From Catenulispora pinisilvae (GTDB taxonomy: Bacteria > Actinomycetota > Actinomycetes > Streptomycetales > Catenulisporaceae), in assembly GCF_015356865.1 (NCBI RefSeq), contig NZ_JAAFZA010000001.1, positions 108,400 through 172,399 of the forward strand: a DNA stretch of 64,000 nt. Direction: 5' to 3'. Shown here in pieces: positions 16,514 through 25,717 of this stretch. The position numbers and the translations under genes are program-made. The notes under the pieces were generated by a model. It did no database searches and was not told the origin of the DNA. It saw nothing but the letters and a program-made list of their open reading frames with translations. The first letter of the stretch is position 1. Each line of letters begins with the position of its first letter.

Positions 16514-18150
16514 CACTTCGTTCCTTCGGTGACGGGGTCGCTCGCGGCGGCCCACAGGTGCAGGGCGGCGTAGGCGCGCCAGGGGCGCCAGCCCTCGGCG
16601 TGTTCCAGGAGCGCCTTCTCGGTCCCGGGCAGCCCGAGGCGTTCGGCTTGGCGCCGCACGATCAGGTCGCCGACCGGGAAGGCGTCGGGATCGCCGAACA
16701 CGCGCAGGGCGATGTAGTCGGCGGTCCAGGGACCGATGCCGGGGACGGCGAGCAGCTTGGCGCGGGCCTGGGCCCGGTCGACGCCGCGGTCGAGCGTGAG
16801 CTCGCCGCGGGCGACCGCGGCCGCCAGCGCGCGCAGGGTCGAGGCGGTGCGGCGGGTGAGGCCGAGGCCTTCGTAGTCGCCCTCGGCCAGGGTCTCGGGG
16901 CGCGGGAAGGGATTGAGGGCCGCCTGGTTGTCGACAAAGTGACTCGCCTCGGTCGTCGAACCGGTATTCGTCGCCGCGGTCGCCGGACTCGTGACCGCTG
17001 GTCCGGCTCCCGCCCCCGGCGGCACCAGAGCCGCCTCGGCAGCCAGCTCCACCGCGCTGAACCGCTGGACCACGCGCGCCGCCATGGTGCGGGCGGCGGC
17101 CACGCTGATCTGCTGGCCGAGCACCGCGCGCACGGCGATCTCGAAGCCGTCGACCGCGCCGGGCACCCGCAGTCCGGGCCGGGCGGCGATCAGCGGGGCC
17201 AGCGCCGGGTCCCCGGACAGCGCCGCGTCCACCTGCGCCGGGTCGGCGTCCAGGTCCAGCAGGTCGCGGCAGCGGCGGACGGCCACCGCGACGTCCCGCA
17301 GGTCCTCGACGGCCAAGCGCGCATGAACCACGCCCACGTTCTGGTCGTCCCGCAGTTCCACCAGGCCGGTGCCGTGGGGGAGCCGGAGCGCGCGCCGGTA
17401 CACCGCGTCGGCGCCCTCGCCGACCACCTCGTCCACTCCCGGGACGGCCCGGTTGCCGAACCAGCCGAGCAGCGCCGCGAAGTCGAACGGCGGCCGGTAG
17501 GTCAGGCGCAGGGTCAGAGCCCCGTCCCCGTCCACCGCGCTTCCGGCGAGTTCGGCGGCCGCGGCGCCGGTGCCGAAGCGGGTCCTGATCTCGCTCGGGG
17601 TGCCGCCGAAGGCCTCCCGGACCGAGTCGTTGAACTGGCGGATCGAGCCGTAGCCGGCGGCGAAGGCGACGTCCGAGACCGGCAGCGAGGTCGACTCCAG
17701 CAGGAGCCGTGCCGTCTGCGCGCGGCGGGAGCGGGCCAGCGTCAGCGGCCCGACCCCGAGTTCGGCGATCAGGATCCGGTGCAGGTGCCGCTCGCTCACC
17801 GCCAGCGTCCGGGCCAGGGCCGCGACCCCGTCCGGCTGGTCGGCGGCGCCGTCGGCGATCAGCCGCAGTGCGCGGCCGGCCAGGTCGGCGCGCACATTCC
17901 AGTCGGGGGAGCCCGGCACCTTGTCCGGGCGGCAGCGGCGGCAGGTGCGGAACCCGGCGGCCTCGGCGGCCGCCGCGACGCGGAAGAACCGGACGTTCTC
18001 CGGCTTCGGGGTGCGGGCCGGGCAGATCGGCCGGCAGTAGATGCCGGTGGTGGTCACGCCGGTGAAGAAACGGCCGTCGAAGCGTGTGTCGCGGCTGGAC
18101 ACGGCGCGGTAGTAAGTGTCGAAGTCGTCCTGGAGAGCTGTTTCCCGCAT
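16513..18150 (-). CDS. alkA: AdaA/AraC-AlkA fusion: methyl-phosphotriester sensor plus DNA-3-methyladenine glycosylase
   Basis: This 545-residue multidomain protein starts with an Ada metal-binding domain with Cys39, Cys43, Cys70 and Cys73 (GIYCRPICPA...TCRRCRP), where Cys39 would accept the phosphotriester methyl. An AraC HTH follows (VSDVAFAAGYGSIRQFNDSVREAFG), then an AlkA N-domain (YRPPFDFAALLGWFGNRAVPGV) and a HhH-GPD glycosylase with LPGIGPWTADYIALRVFG and FPVGD, which carries the catalytic Asp. Between residues about 385 and 425 a Thr/Ser/Ala-rich insert of lower GC interrupts the glycosylase domain. Ada-type methylation is expected to induce this gene and the coupled ogt. It is a standard actinobacterial architecture. 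Confidence 0.95.
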   Translation of the reverse strand: MRETALQDDFDTYYRAVSSRDTRFDGRFFTGVTTTGIYCRPICPARTPKPENVRFFRVAAAAEAAGFRTCRRCRPDKVPGSPDWNVRADLAGRALRLIADGAADQPDGVAALARTLAVSERHLHRILIAELGVGPLTLARSRRAQTARLLLESTSLPVSDVAFAAGYGSIRQFNDSVREAFGGTPSEIRTRFGTGAAAAELAGSAVDGDGALTLRLTYRPPFDFAALLGWFGNRAVPGVDEVVGEGADAVYRRALRLPHGTGLVELRDDQNVGVVHARLAVEDLRDVAVAVRRCRDLLDLDADPAQVDAALSGDPALAPLIAARPGLRVPGAVDGFEIAVRAVLGQQISVAAARTMAARVVQRFSAVELAAEAALVPPGAGAGPAVTSPATAATNTGSTTEASHFVDNQAALNPFPRPETLAEGDYEGLGLTRRTASTLRALAAAVARGELTLDRGVDRAQARAKLLAVPGIGPWTADYIALRVFGDPDAFPVGDLIVRRQAERLGLPGTEKALLEHAEGWRPWRAYAALHLWAAASDPVTEGTK

Positions 18151-18205
18151 GCTTCGAGTGTCGCGCAGGGGAGTGCGCGGTACTAGCGGAATTCGGACCA
18201 GACCG

Positions 18206-19198
18206 TCAGCGGCGCGGGGATGTGGCGTGGAACGCCTGGTCGCGCCAGTACAGGAACGAGGATCCCGGGTCCCCGGTGTACGACCACGGCACCCGCATAG
18301 CGTGCGAGCCGATCGCGTCGAACAGCGCCCGCGTCTCGTCGGTGTCGACGCGGCCCGAGAACACCATCGCGTGCAACAGGTAGTTCCGGTCCAGATCGGC
18401 CTGCGCGTGCGGCACTATCGCCGATCCCAACCAGCTGTGCAGGACACGGTCCACATCCGCGGAAACCAGATCCCGCGACCAGTGCGCGTACGGAGAAGGC
18501 TCACGTTGCTTGGGGATCCCCAATAGAGACGTCCGGAAGACTTCCGCATGTGCGACCAACGGGAGCACGGCCAGAGGGGATCCGGGCGGGGCTTCACCGG
18601 CCAGCCAATAAGCGAAGTCGTACATCTCCTGATGCGAACCGCACCAAGCCGCGAACAGATACATCAGTGCTTCGTGGTGGCCGTCACGGTTGAGGGCGTC
18701 CCGGGTCCGCATCTCCTGCCAGCAGTTCCAGAACGCGTCGTGGCCGCGCTTGGAGCCGCGGTCCGCGGCGCGCGCCAGCGTCAGCATGACCACCCATGGA
18801 GTCGGATCCGCCGGCGCCATCTCGGCGGCGTGCGTGCACAGGTCCAAGGCCTCGGCGGCGGTCTCGCGGTATCCGCTGCCGCCGGCCAGCGAAGCGCGCA
18901 GGGTGCGCACGGTCTCCACCTGCGCGCGCAGTAGTGCGGCGTCCGGATTCACCGGCTCAAGGACCTGCCAGCGCTCCACCCAGGACGAGTTCGCCACCGC
19001 TTCGGCGAGCACCCGGACCCGGTGGCTGCGCCGGTCCCAGCCCGGACCGTCGACCGTTTTGCGGGTCTCGGCCAGGACCTCCCGCGCGGGTCCCCAGTCC
19101 CCGGAAGCGAGCGCGTCCCGTGCCTCGGCCAGCGCCACGTCGCCGAGCGCCGGATCCATATTCACCCGGAGAACGTCGTTCCGGGTCTTGGCTGCCAT
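18206..19198 (-). CDS. TPR-like hypothetical protein
   Basis: This 330-residue all-helical soluble protein contains degenerate tetratricopeptide-like repeats: ALAEARDALASGDWGPAREVLAET, then AAEALDLCTHAAEMAPADPTPWVVMLTLARAA, and HEALMYLFAAWCGSHQEMYDFAYWLAG. I recall similar proteins of unknown function in Streptomyces. Two starts are possible; ATG 19198 gives the full length, while Met14 begins at DPALGD. It ends 55 bp beyond the start of alkA, in the same direction, and has its own gap from the divergent proS. No enzymatic motif is visible. Confidence 0.7.
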   Translation of the reverse strand: MAAKTRNDVLRVNMDPALGDVALAEARDALASGDWGPAREVLAETRKTVDGPGWDRRSHRVRVLAEAVANSSWVERWQVLEPVNPDAALLRAQVETVRTLRASLAGGSGYRETAAEALDLCTHAAEMAPADPTPWVVMLTLARAADRGSKRGHDAFWNCWQEMRTRDALNRDGHHEALMYLFAAWCGSHQEMYDFAYWLAGEAPPGSPLAVLPLVAHAEVFRTSLLGIPKQREPSPYAHWSRDLVSADVDRVLHSWLGSAIVPHAQADLDRNYLLHAMVFSGRVDTDETRALFDAIGSHAMRVPWSYTGDPGSSFLYWRDQAFHATSPRR

Positions 19199-19381
19199 GT
19201 CGGCACGGTAACCTGCCCGCCGCGATTACGGGAGGGTCTTTACGCGCTGTTGAAGGCATGTGCGAAGGGCGAAACGGCAGTCGATCACGCCGGAGCCGGA
19301 TATCCTCGCAGGACAGAAAGTGCGTCACAGCGGCTTGCGCGTGGCGTGCCAGCCTACCCGATCGAACACTAGGAGCACCCC

Positions 19382-21130
19382 GTGATCTGGCGTATGTCGT
19401 CGTTGTTCCTGCGAACACTGCGCGAGGACCCGGCGGACGCCGAGGTTCCGAGCCACAAGCTCCTGGTCCGAGGCGGGTACGTCCGTCGCGTCGCCCCGGG
19501 CATCTACTCCTGGCTGCCCCTGGGCAAGCAGGTGCTGGAGAACGTGACCCGCGTGGTCCGCGAGGAGATGGACCGGATGGGCGGCCAGGAGGTCCAGTTC
19601 CCCGCCCTGCTGCCCCGCGAGTACTACGAGGCGACCGGCCGCTGGACCGAGTACGGCGACAACCTGTTCCGGCTCCAGGACCGCCGCGGCAACGACTACC
19701 TCCTCGGCCCCACGCACGAGGAGATGTTCACCGACATGGTGAAGGGCGAGGTGTCCTCCTACAAGGACCTGCCGGTCACCCTCTACCAGATCCAGACCAA
19801 GTACCGGGACGAGGCGCGGCCCCGGGCCGGCATCCTGCGCGGCCGGGAGTTCCTGATGAAGGACTCGTATTCCTTCGACCTGGACGACGAGGGCCTGAAG
19901 CACTCCTACGCGCAGCACCGCGACACCTACATCCGGATCTTCGATCGCCTCGGCATCAAGTACAAGATCGTCTCGGCGGTGTCCGGCGCGATGGGCGGCT
20001 CGGCCTCCGAGGAGTTCCTGGCCACCGCGCCCACCGGCGAGGACACCTACGTGGCGTGCCACAACTGCGGCTACGCGGCCAACGTCGAGGCCGTCGAGAC
20101 CGCGGTGCCGCCCGCGCGGGACGCCGCCGCGCAGCCCGCGCTGCGGATCCTGGACACGCCTGACACCCCGACGATCGACTCGCTGGTCGCGGTGGTGAAC
20201 GGCCTCGGCATCGAGATCGAGGCCAAGGACACGCTGAAGAACGTCGTGGTCAAGGTCCGCTACCCCGGCGTGAAGGAGCCCAAGGTCCTGATCGTCGGCG
20301 TGCCCGGCGACCGCGAGGTGGACCTCAAGCGCCTGGAGGCGGCGGTGGCGCCCGGCGAGGTCGAGCTGTTCGAGGCTGAAGACTTCGCGAAGCACCCCAA
20401 GCTGGTCCGCGGCTACATCGGCCCGGTCGGCATGAAGGAGGCCGGGTACGAGTACCTGGTCGACCCGCGGGTGGCCCTCGGCACCGCCTGGGTCACCGGC
20501 GCCAACGAGGCCGGCAAGCACGTCGCCTACGCGGTGGCCGGCCGTGACTTCGACATCGAGGGCACCGTCGAGGCCGCCGAGGTGCGGGCCGGCGACCTGT
20601 GCCCGCGCTGCGGCCACGAGCTGTCCATCGACCGCGGCATCGAGATCGGCCACATCTTCCAGCTCGGCCGCAAGTACGCCGACGTGGCCAAGCTCGACGT
20701 GCTCGGCAAGGACGGCAAGCCGGCCCGCGTCACCATGGGCAGCTACGGCGTCGGCGTCTCGCGCGCCGTCGCGGTCCTGGCCGAGCAGCTGCACGACGAG
20801 CTCGGCCTGGTCTGGCCGCGTGAGGTGGCCCCGGCCGACGTGCACATCGTGGCCGCCGGCAAGGACCAGACCATCTACGAGACCGCGAACCGCTACGCCG
20901 AAGAGCTCGGCGCGCGCGGCGTGCGGGTCCTGTACGACGACCGCATGGGCAGCGTCTCGCCCGGTGTGAAGTTCAAGGACGCCGAGCTGATCGGCATCCC
21001 GACCATCATCGTGGTCGGCAGGAACCTGGCCGACGGTGTCGTCGAGGTCCGGGACCGCCGCAGCGGTGAGAAGACCGAGGTCGCGGTACCGGACCTGGTC
21101 GAGCACGTGTACGCGTTGGTGCGCGGCTGA
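19382..21130 (+). CDS. proS: Prolyl-tRNA synthetase
   Basis: This 582-residue class II synthetase charges tRNA-Pro. Motif 1 lies in [20 protein letters not shown], motif 2 in [27 protein letters not shown], and motif 3 in [17 protein letters not shown]. The bacterial insertion editing domain occupies about residues 225-390 ([38 protein letters not shown]), so mischarged Ala-tRNA can be hydrolysed. The C-terminal anticodon-binding domain is complete. GTG 19382 is supported by AGGAG six bases upstream; an internal ATG four codons later has worse spacing. It ends at a strong stem-loop. Confidence 0.98.
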   Translation: MIWRMSSLFLRTLREDPADAEVPSHKLLVRGGYVRRVAPGIYSWLPLGKQVLENVTRVVREEMDRMGGQEVQFPALLPREYYEATGRWTEYGDNLFRLQDRRGNDYLLGPTHEEMFTDMVKGEVSSYKDLPVTLYQIQTKYRDEARPRAGILRGREFLMKDSYSFDLDDEGLKHSYAQHRDTYIRIFDRLGIKYKIVSAVSGAMGGSASEEFLATAPTGEDTYVACHNCGYAANVEAVETAVPPARDAAAQPALRILDTPDTPTIDSLVAVVNGLGIEIEAKDTLKNVVVKVRYPGVKEPKVLIVGVPGDREVDLKRLEAAVAPGEVELFEAEDFAKHPKLVRGYIGPVGMKEAGYEYLVDPRVALGTAWVTGANEAGKHVAYAVAGRDFDIEGTVEAAEVRAGDLCPRCGHELSIDRGIEIGHIFQLGRKYADVAKLDVLGKDGKPARVTMGSYGVGVSRAVAVLAEQLHDELGLVWPREVAPADVHIVAAGKDQTIYETANRYAEELGARGVRVLYDDRMGSVSPGVKFKDAELIGIPTIIVVGRNLADGVVEVRDRRSGEKTEVAVPDLVEHVYALVRG

Positions 21131-21147
21131 GGCCGGACCGCCACCGT

Positions 21148-21180
21148 GCGGCGCCGTCGGAAGGCTTCCGGCGGCGCCGC
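21148..21180 (+). terminator. Long stem-loop terminator of proS
   Basis: A 33-base hairpin lies 18 bases after the proS stop. The outer arms GCGGCGCCG and CGGCGCCGC and the inner arms CGGAAG and CTTCCG are separated by a single T/G opposition, giving a stem of about 16 bp with a very small loop. There is no T-run. Confidence 0.75.
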
Positions 21181-21261
21181 GCCGCCTCCGGGCTCCCGGG
21201 TCGTCTCGATCACACCCCGTACGGCGCCGTCCTCATCGGCTGACGCGCAATAATCACCTCC

Positions 21262-22881
21262 ATGGATGCACCGACCCCCGGCACCGTCATAGCCGAGCGC
21301 TACCGTCTGACCAGGCCCCTCGGGGCCGGCAGCAGTGCGGTCGTCTGGGAGGCGCAGGACTCGAGCCTGGACCGGCTGGTCGCGGTGAAGCTGCTGCACG
21401 GCGGGGCGGCCGCGCATCCGGCCGGCCGCGAGCAGCTGCGCCGGGAGGCCCTGGCCCTGGCCCGGCTGTCGCATCCGCGGGTGACCACCGTCTTCGACTA
21501 CATCGAGTGGCAGGACGGGGACGGGGACTTCCAGCCGGTGCTGGTCACCGAGCTGCTGGCCGGGCTGAACCTGGAGGACCGGCTGGAGCAGGGCCCGCTG
21601 CTGGAGAACGACGCCCGGCTGGCGTGCGCGCAGCTGGCGAGCGCCCTGGAGGCGGTGCACCAGGTCGGGATCATCCACCGCGACCTGAAGCCCGGCAACG
21701 TCATGCTGATGTCCGACGGGGTCAAGCTCCTGGACTTCGGCATCGCGCAGGCCTCCTCCGACACCGACGCCCGCACCGGCCTGGTGATCGGGACGCCCTC
21801 GTGCATGGCGCCGGAGCAGCTGACCGGACGCGGCGCACTCCCGGCGTCCGACGTCTACGCGCTCGGCTGCATCCTCTACTGGAGCATCACCGGCCGGGCC
21901 CCGTTCGAGGCCGAGACGGTCGACGACGTGGTCAAGGGCCACCTGCACCGGCTCCCGCCGCCGCTGCCCACCGCCGGCCTGCCGCCGCAGATAGCCGGGA
22001 TCTACCGGCAGTGCCTGGCCAAAGACCCGATGGAACGGCCCGCCGCGGCGACGGTCGCGGCCGTCCTCGAACTGCGCGGTGCCCCGGCCGAGATCCCCGG
22101 CGCGGTGCGGCCGACCGCGAACCGGACGATGGTGATGCAGCCGTACGACACTTCACCGCCCTCGTCCCTGGCCGCCCAGCAGCAGCCCGCATACATGGGG
22201 CCGCGCGTTCCCCAGCAGAGCGTTCCGGACGACGATGACGGCGGTTCCTACCCGGCCCAGCCGACGTTCCCCGGCCCGCCCCCGCCGCGCCGTTACAACT
22301 GGATCTGGATGCTCCTGGGCGCCCTGGTCATCGCCTTCATCGCGGCGGCCACCACCGCGCTGTTCATGAAGGGCTCGCAGGCGGAGAAGCAGACCACGTC
22401 CGTGCCGCCGCCGGGCATCACCGCGAAGACCACCCCGAGCGGCTCCGCGACCGCGCCGTCCGGCTCGGCCACGTCGTCGTCCGGCAGCCCGACCCCTTCC
22501 ACACCTTCCTCCTCCGGGCCGGCTTCCACGGCCTCACCGACCGCCGACCCGAACGCGAACCCGCTGGCCTATCTGGAGGGCATCCGGAGCCAGATCGACG
22601 GGTTCATCGCGCAGGGCGCGACGGTGATGGACCCGATCGCCGGGCGCGATCTGCAGAACTCGCTGACCGATCTGGAGAGTTCGGTGCAGCAGGCGCAGCA
22701 GAACGGGATGAAGGTGCACTACCTGCGCGATGTGCAGGACAAGACCGACCAGTTGGGCTCGCAGGTCAACGACGATCAGGGCCAGGGGCTGGTCAACGAC
22801 ACCACGGCCTCGGCCCTGTCCGGGGAGCTCCAGAACTTCTCCGACGCGCTGAGCAACGGCGGCGGCAACGGCAACAACTGA
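21262..22881 (+). CDS. Receptor-like Ser/Thr protein kinase (PknB family)
   Basis: This 539-residue kinase has a glycine loop LGAGSSAVVWEA (about residues 20-31), catalytic Lys43 in VAVKLL, HRDLKPGNVML with Asp141, DFG at 158-160, and the P+1 region GTPSCMAPE (177-185), where Cys replaces the usual Tyr. A Pro/Asp-rich juxtamembrane region leads to one membrane span near residues 348-370 (WIWMLLGALVIAFIAAATTALFM). A Ser/Thr/Pro linker follows, then a helical extracellular domain (NPLAYLEGIRSQIDGFIAQG) that is not a PASTA repeat. No Shine-Dalgarno is visible; AATAAT at 21249-21254 would place transcription start at or next to the ATG, so the mRNA may be leaderless. Confidence 0.93.
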   Translation: MDAPTPGTVIAERYRLTRPLGAGSSAVVWEAQDSSLDRLVAVKLLHGGAAAHPAGREQLRREALALARLSHPRVTTVFDYIEWQDGDGDFQPVLVTELLAGLNLEDRLEQGPLLENDARLACAQLASALEAVHQVGIIHRDLKPGNVMLMSDGVKLLDFGIAQASSDTDARTGLVIGTPSCMAPEQLTGRGALPASDVYALGCILYWSITGRAPFEAETVDDVVKGHLHRLPPPLPTAGLPPQIAGIYRQCLAKDPMERPAAATVAAVLELRGAPAEIPGAVRPTANRTMVMQPYDTSPPSSLAAQQQPAYMGPRVPQQSVPDDDDGGSYPAQPTFPGPPPPRRYNWIWMLLGALVIAFIAAATTALFMKGSQAEKQTTSVPPPGITAKTTPSGSATAPSGSATSSSGSPTPSTPSSSGPASTASPTADPNANPLAYLEGIRSQIDGFIAQGATVMDPIAGRDLQNSLTDLESSVQQAQQNGMKVHYLRDVQDKTDQLGSQVNDDQGQGLVNDTTASALSGELQNFSDALSNGGGNGNN

Positions 22882-22908
22882 TGGCGGACCGGGCGGACCG
22901 GTAGGAAG

Positions 22909-23316
22909 TCAGTCCCGTTCGGGAAGGCCCGGGAACGGCACGGAGGTCCCGCGCCACCGCACCGCCCGGACCGCGGCGTCGGTCAGCCACTCCACGCCGG
23001 TGCGGCGGACGTCACCGTCGGAGGCTTGGACGACGTCCGCGTAGGAGGCGCCGAGCCGTTCCTCCAACTGCGTCGCCAATCGGGTGGCATCCGCAGCGGT
23101 GTTCACCGGGAACGGGGTCGTGTACGCGGGCGCCGCGGCCACCGGCTTGTCGCCCCGCGCCTCGATCCATCCGATGAGGATGTCGCGGCGCGCGCGGTGA
23201 GTGTCGTACGCGTTCTGCGCGGCGGTCCGCTGTGCCCCGGTGAGGCGGACCGCGAGGACTCCGTATCCGTATACCGCCGCGTACTCGTTGCCCAGCGCGG
23301 TCTGAAACGCGCTCAT
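22909..23316 (-). CDS. DUF4439 ferritin-like protein
   Basis: This 135-residue protein is four-helical and resembles DUF4439: FQTALGNEYAAVYGYGVLAVRLTG, then RTAAQNAYDTHRARRDILIGWIEARG, and LEERLGASYADVVQAS. Glu and Tyr/His residues in the first two helices are placed like ferritin-like ligands, but metal binding is not shown. Its ATG overlaps the stop of the upstream lipoprotein gene by four bases (ATGA), so they are co-translated. A similar pair of genes lies between proS and rimP in mycobacteria (Rv2843/Rv2844), by recollection. Confidence 0.8.
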   Translation of the reverse strand: MSAFQTALGNEYAAVYGYGVLAVRLTGAQRTAAQNAYDTHRARRDILIGWIEARGDKPVAAAPAYTTPFPVNTAADATRLATQLEERLGASYADVVQASDGDVRRTGVEWLTDAAVRAVRWRGTSVPFPGLPERD

Positions 23317-23861
23317 GCGGTGCCTCCCAGTAGCAACGCCGCGTGTCCGGCCTCGGCGGCGGCGACCGACGCCAGCAGCATGGCGGTGGCGGCGTCGGTG
23401 GACAGGATGTCGGTGGTCCGGGCGCTCGCGGCATCCTGTTCCGCCTTGGCCAGCGTCGCCACTGTGGTCTTGGCGTCCACCGGGGGGACGGTGGCCTCCG
23501 GCGGGGTGGGCGGTGGTGTGGATGACGGCGGTGTGGCCGCCGGCGGGGTCGGGGGCGGGGTCGAAGGCGGCGTGTAGCCGGCCCCTATAGCGGCGGCATG
23601 CGAGGAGTGCTCCGCGCGGATCGTTCTGAGCTTCGCGCTGAGAACCGCGTCGGCGGTCACGGAGGGCAGCGCCAGCGCGGTGTCGTAGCGCGCGATCAGG
23701 TCGGACTCCGCCGCCAGCGCCCGGTCCCGCACCGGATCCGGCTGCCCCGCGGGCACCGGTTTGCCCGGAGCGCTTCCAGGACTTCCTTTATCGGACGGAG
23801 CGGCACAGGCGCCTACCAGCGCCACACCCGTCACAGTGAGCAACGTGCGTCTCGTCAGCAT
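23313..23861 (-). CDS. Ferritin-like domain lipoprotein with Pro-rich insert
   Basis: This 182-residue exported protein starts MLTRRTLLTVTGVALVGACAAP, which has a twin-arginine-like RR, a hydrophobic core and a lipobox ending VGAC. A lipid anchor on the outer face of the membrane is therefore likely. The mature part has a first helical pair (ALAAESDLIARYDTALALPS, AKLRTIRAEHSSHAAAIG). A Thr/Pro-rich hinge then contains two copies of STPPPTPP, followed by a second helical pair (TTVATLAKAEQDAASARTTD). It is split like a DUF4439 ferritin fold with an insert. It is translationally coupled to the next gene. ATG 23861 is preferred over an upstream TTG because it gives a proper signal peptide. Confidence 0.75.
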   Translation of the reverse strand: MLTRRTLLTVTGVALVGACAAPSDKGSPGSAPGKPVPAGQPDPVRDRALAAESDLIARYDTALALPSVTADAVLSAKLRTIRAEHSSHAAAIGAGYTPPSTPPPTPPAATPPSSTPPPTPPEATVPPVDAKTTVATLAKAEQDAASARTTDILSTDAATAMLLASVAAAEAGHAALLLGGTA

Positions 23862-23974
23862 GGCGGGCACCCAGGTCACCGGCAAAGTGTAGCGATTCCC
23901 ACGGCCGTGCTGACGGGAGCGCGCCCTGGGGCGGAACGGATACTGTGTTGGCTACGAAGCGACAGCACGAACGC

Positions 23975-23996
23975 CGACAACTGCACGACAACTGCA
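23975..23996. repeat. 11-bp perfect tandem duplication in the rimP leader
   Basis: CGACAACTGCA occurs twice in direct succession, ending three bases before the rimP Shine-Dalgarno sequence (AAGGAG at 23998-24003). It lies in the gap between the divergent lipoprotein gene and rimP. Confidence 0.8.
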
Positions 23997-24007
23997 CAAG
24001 GAGAACG

Positions 24008-24625
24008 ATGAGCACCCCCCGATCCGGATCCCCGGCGGACCGGTTGCAAACGCTGCTGGAGCCGGTCGTCGCCGCCACCGGCTACGACCTGGAAGCCGTC
24101 CGTGTCTCGCAGGTGGCCCGGCGTCGCCGGGTCGAGGTCGTGGTGGACGGCGACGACGGCGTGTCGCTCGACGCGGTCTCCGATCTCACCCGGGTGGTCT
24201 CCGAGGTGCTCGACGGCCCGGACGCGGCCGGGGTCATGGGCGATCAGCCCTACGTGCTGGAGGTCGGGTCCCCGGGCACCGACCGGCCGCTGACCCTGCC
24301 CAAGCACTGGCACCGGGCCAAGGGCCGGCTGGTGCGGGCCGTGCTGCGCGACGGCGGCGAGGTCACCGGCCGGGTCCTGGACGGCGACGACGAGGGCGTG
24401 CTGCTCGAACTCCAGGCCGAGCCCGCCAAGCCCGGCAAGAAGAAGACCGTGATCGAACAGCGCCGGCTGACGTTCGCCGAGGTCGCCAAGGCGCGCGTGG
24501 AGATTGAGTTCAACCGCAAGGACGACGAGACTGGCCAGGCCGATCCGGACGCGGACGGCGAGCCGGCGGACATCGACGACATCGATGACGACATCGACGA
24601 CATCGACGAGGACGAGGAGGGCTGA
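24008..24625 (+). CDS. rimP: Ribosome maturation factor RimP
   Basis: This 205-residue 30S assembly factor is encoded as usual before nusA. The N-terminal domain includes [22 protein letters not shown], and the conserved VSEVLDG...[22 protein letters not shown] stretch marks the RimP core. A C-terminal Sm-like domain follows ([20 protein letters not shown]), then an extra acidic tail of Asp/Ile/Glu repeats not needed for the fold. ATG 24008 follows AAGGAG. nusA starts five bases after the stop, so rimP-nusA is an operon. An 11-bp tandem repeat lies in its leader. Confidence 0.96.
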   Translation: MSTPRSGSPADRLQTLLEPVVAATGYDLEAVRVSQVARRRRVEVVVDGDDGVSLDAVSDLTRVVSEVLDGPDAAGVMGDQPYVLEVGSPGTDRPLTLPKHWHRAKGRLVRAVLRDGGEVTGRVLDGDDEGVLLELQAEPAKPGKKKTVIEQRRLTFAEVAKARVEIEFNRKDDETGQADPDADGEPADIDDIDDDIDDIDEDEEG

Positions 24626-24630
24626 CGACC

Positions 24631-25617
24631 ATGGACATCCCCACGAGTGCATTGCGCGACCTGGAGAAGGACCGCGGGATCCCCTTCGAGAAGCTGGTCG
24701 AGGACATCGAGGCCGCGCTGCTGATCGCCTACAAGCGCACCGACGGCGCCAAGGCCCGGGCCCGGGTCCAGGTCGACCGGGCCAGCGGCCACGTCACCGT
24801 GTGGGCCGTGGAGGACATCGAGGACGGCACCACCCGGGAGTACGACGACACCCCGAGCGAGTTCGGCCGCATCGCCTCCACCACCGCCAAGCAGGTGATC
24901 CTGCAGCGGCTGCGGGACCATGAGGACGAGCAGACCTTCGGCGAGTTCTCCGGCCGCAAGGGCGACCTGATCACCGGCGTGGTGCAGCAGGGCCGGGACC
25001 CGCGCGCGGTGCTGGTGAACATCGGCAAGCTGGAGGGCACGCTGCCGGCCGCCGAGCAGGTCCCGGGCGAGGAGTACCGGCACGGCGAGCGCCTGAAGTG
25101 CTACGTCGTGGACGTCCGGCGCGGCGCCCGCGGCCCGCAGGTGACCCTCTCCCGTACCCACCCGGACCTGGTGAGGAAGCTGTTCGCGCTGGAGGTGCCG
25201 GAGATCGCCGAGGGCGCGGTGGAGATCACCGCGATCGCCCGCGAGGCCGGCCACCGCACCAAGATCGCGGTGCGTTCGCACCGGGCCGGCGTCAACGCCA
25301 AGGGCGCCTGCATCGGCCCGATGGGCGCGCGGGTCCGGAACGTCATGGCCGAACTGCACGGCGAGAAGATCGACATCGTCGACTGGTCCGAGGACCCGGC
25401 CGAGATGGTCGGCAACGCCCTGTCCCCGGCCCGGGTGTCGAAGGTGCAGGTCGTGGATCTGGACCAGCGCAGCGCCCGGGTGATCGTCCCGGACTTCCAG
25501 CTGTCGCTGGCCATCGGCAAGGAGGGCCAGAACGCGCGGCTGGCGGCGCGGCTCACCGGCTGGCGGATCGACATCCGCTCGGACGCGGAGCCGGTCGCGG
25601 AGCCGATCACGGACTAG
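24631..25617 (+). CDS. nusA: Transcription termination/antitermination factor NusA
   Basis: This 328-residue protein binds RNA polymerase and affects pausing, termination and antitermination. It has an N-terminal RNAP-binding domain ([30 protein letters not shown]), an S1 domain ([29 protein letters not shown]) and KH domains ([63 protein letters not shown]). It lacks the C-terminal acidic repeats of enterobacterial NusA, as is normal in actinobacteria. A strong palindromic terminator follows, and the usual partners ylxR and infB come only 3.1 kb later. Confidence 0.98.
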   Translation: MDIPTSALRDLEKDRGIPFEKLVEDIEAALLIAYKRTDGAKARARVQVDRASGHVTVWAVEDIEDGTTREYDDTPSEFGRIASTTAKQVILQRLRDHEDEQTFGEFSGRKGDLITGVVQQGRDPRAVLVNIGKLEGTLPAAEQVPGEEYRHGERLKCYVVDVRRGARGPQVTLSRTHPDLVRKLFALEVPEIAEGAVEITAIAREAGHRTKIAVRSHRAGVNAKGACIGPMGARVRNVMAELHGEKIDIVDWSEDPAEMVGNALSPARVSKVQVVDLDQRSARVIVPDFQLSLAIGKEGQNARLAARLTGWRIDIRSDAEPVAEPITD

Positions 25618-25633
25618 TACCTGGCGAGCATGG

Positions 25634-25669
25634 ATAAGGGCCTTCCAATTGGAAGGCCCTTATTTCTCA
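25634..25669 (+). terminator. Rho-independent terminator closing rimP-nusA
   Basis: A perfect 30-bp palindrome (25634-25663; arms ATAAGGGCCTTCC and GGAAGGCCCTTAT around AATT) begins 17 bases after the nusA stop. It is followed by TTTCTC. It is the clearest classical terminator in the first half of the window and would stop read-through towards ylxR-infB. Confidence 0.9.
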
Positions 25670-25717
25670 TGCGGGGAGTTGCTTACAGAGCCGCGCAGAC
25701 CCGTCGGCCCGGCGGGA

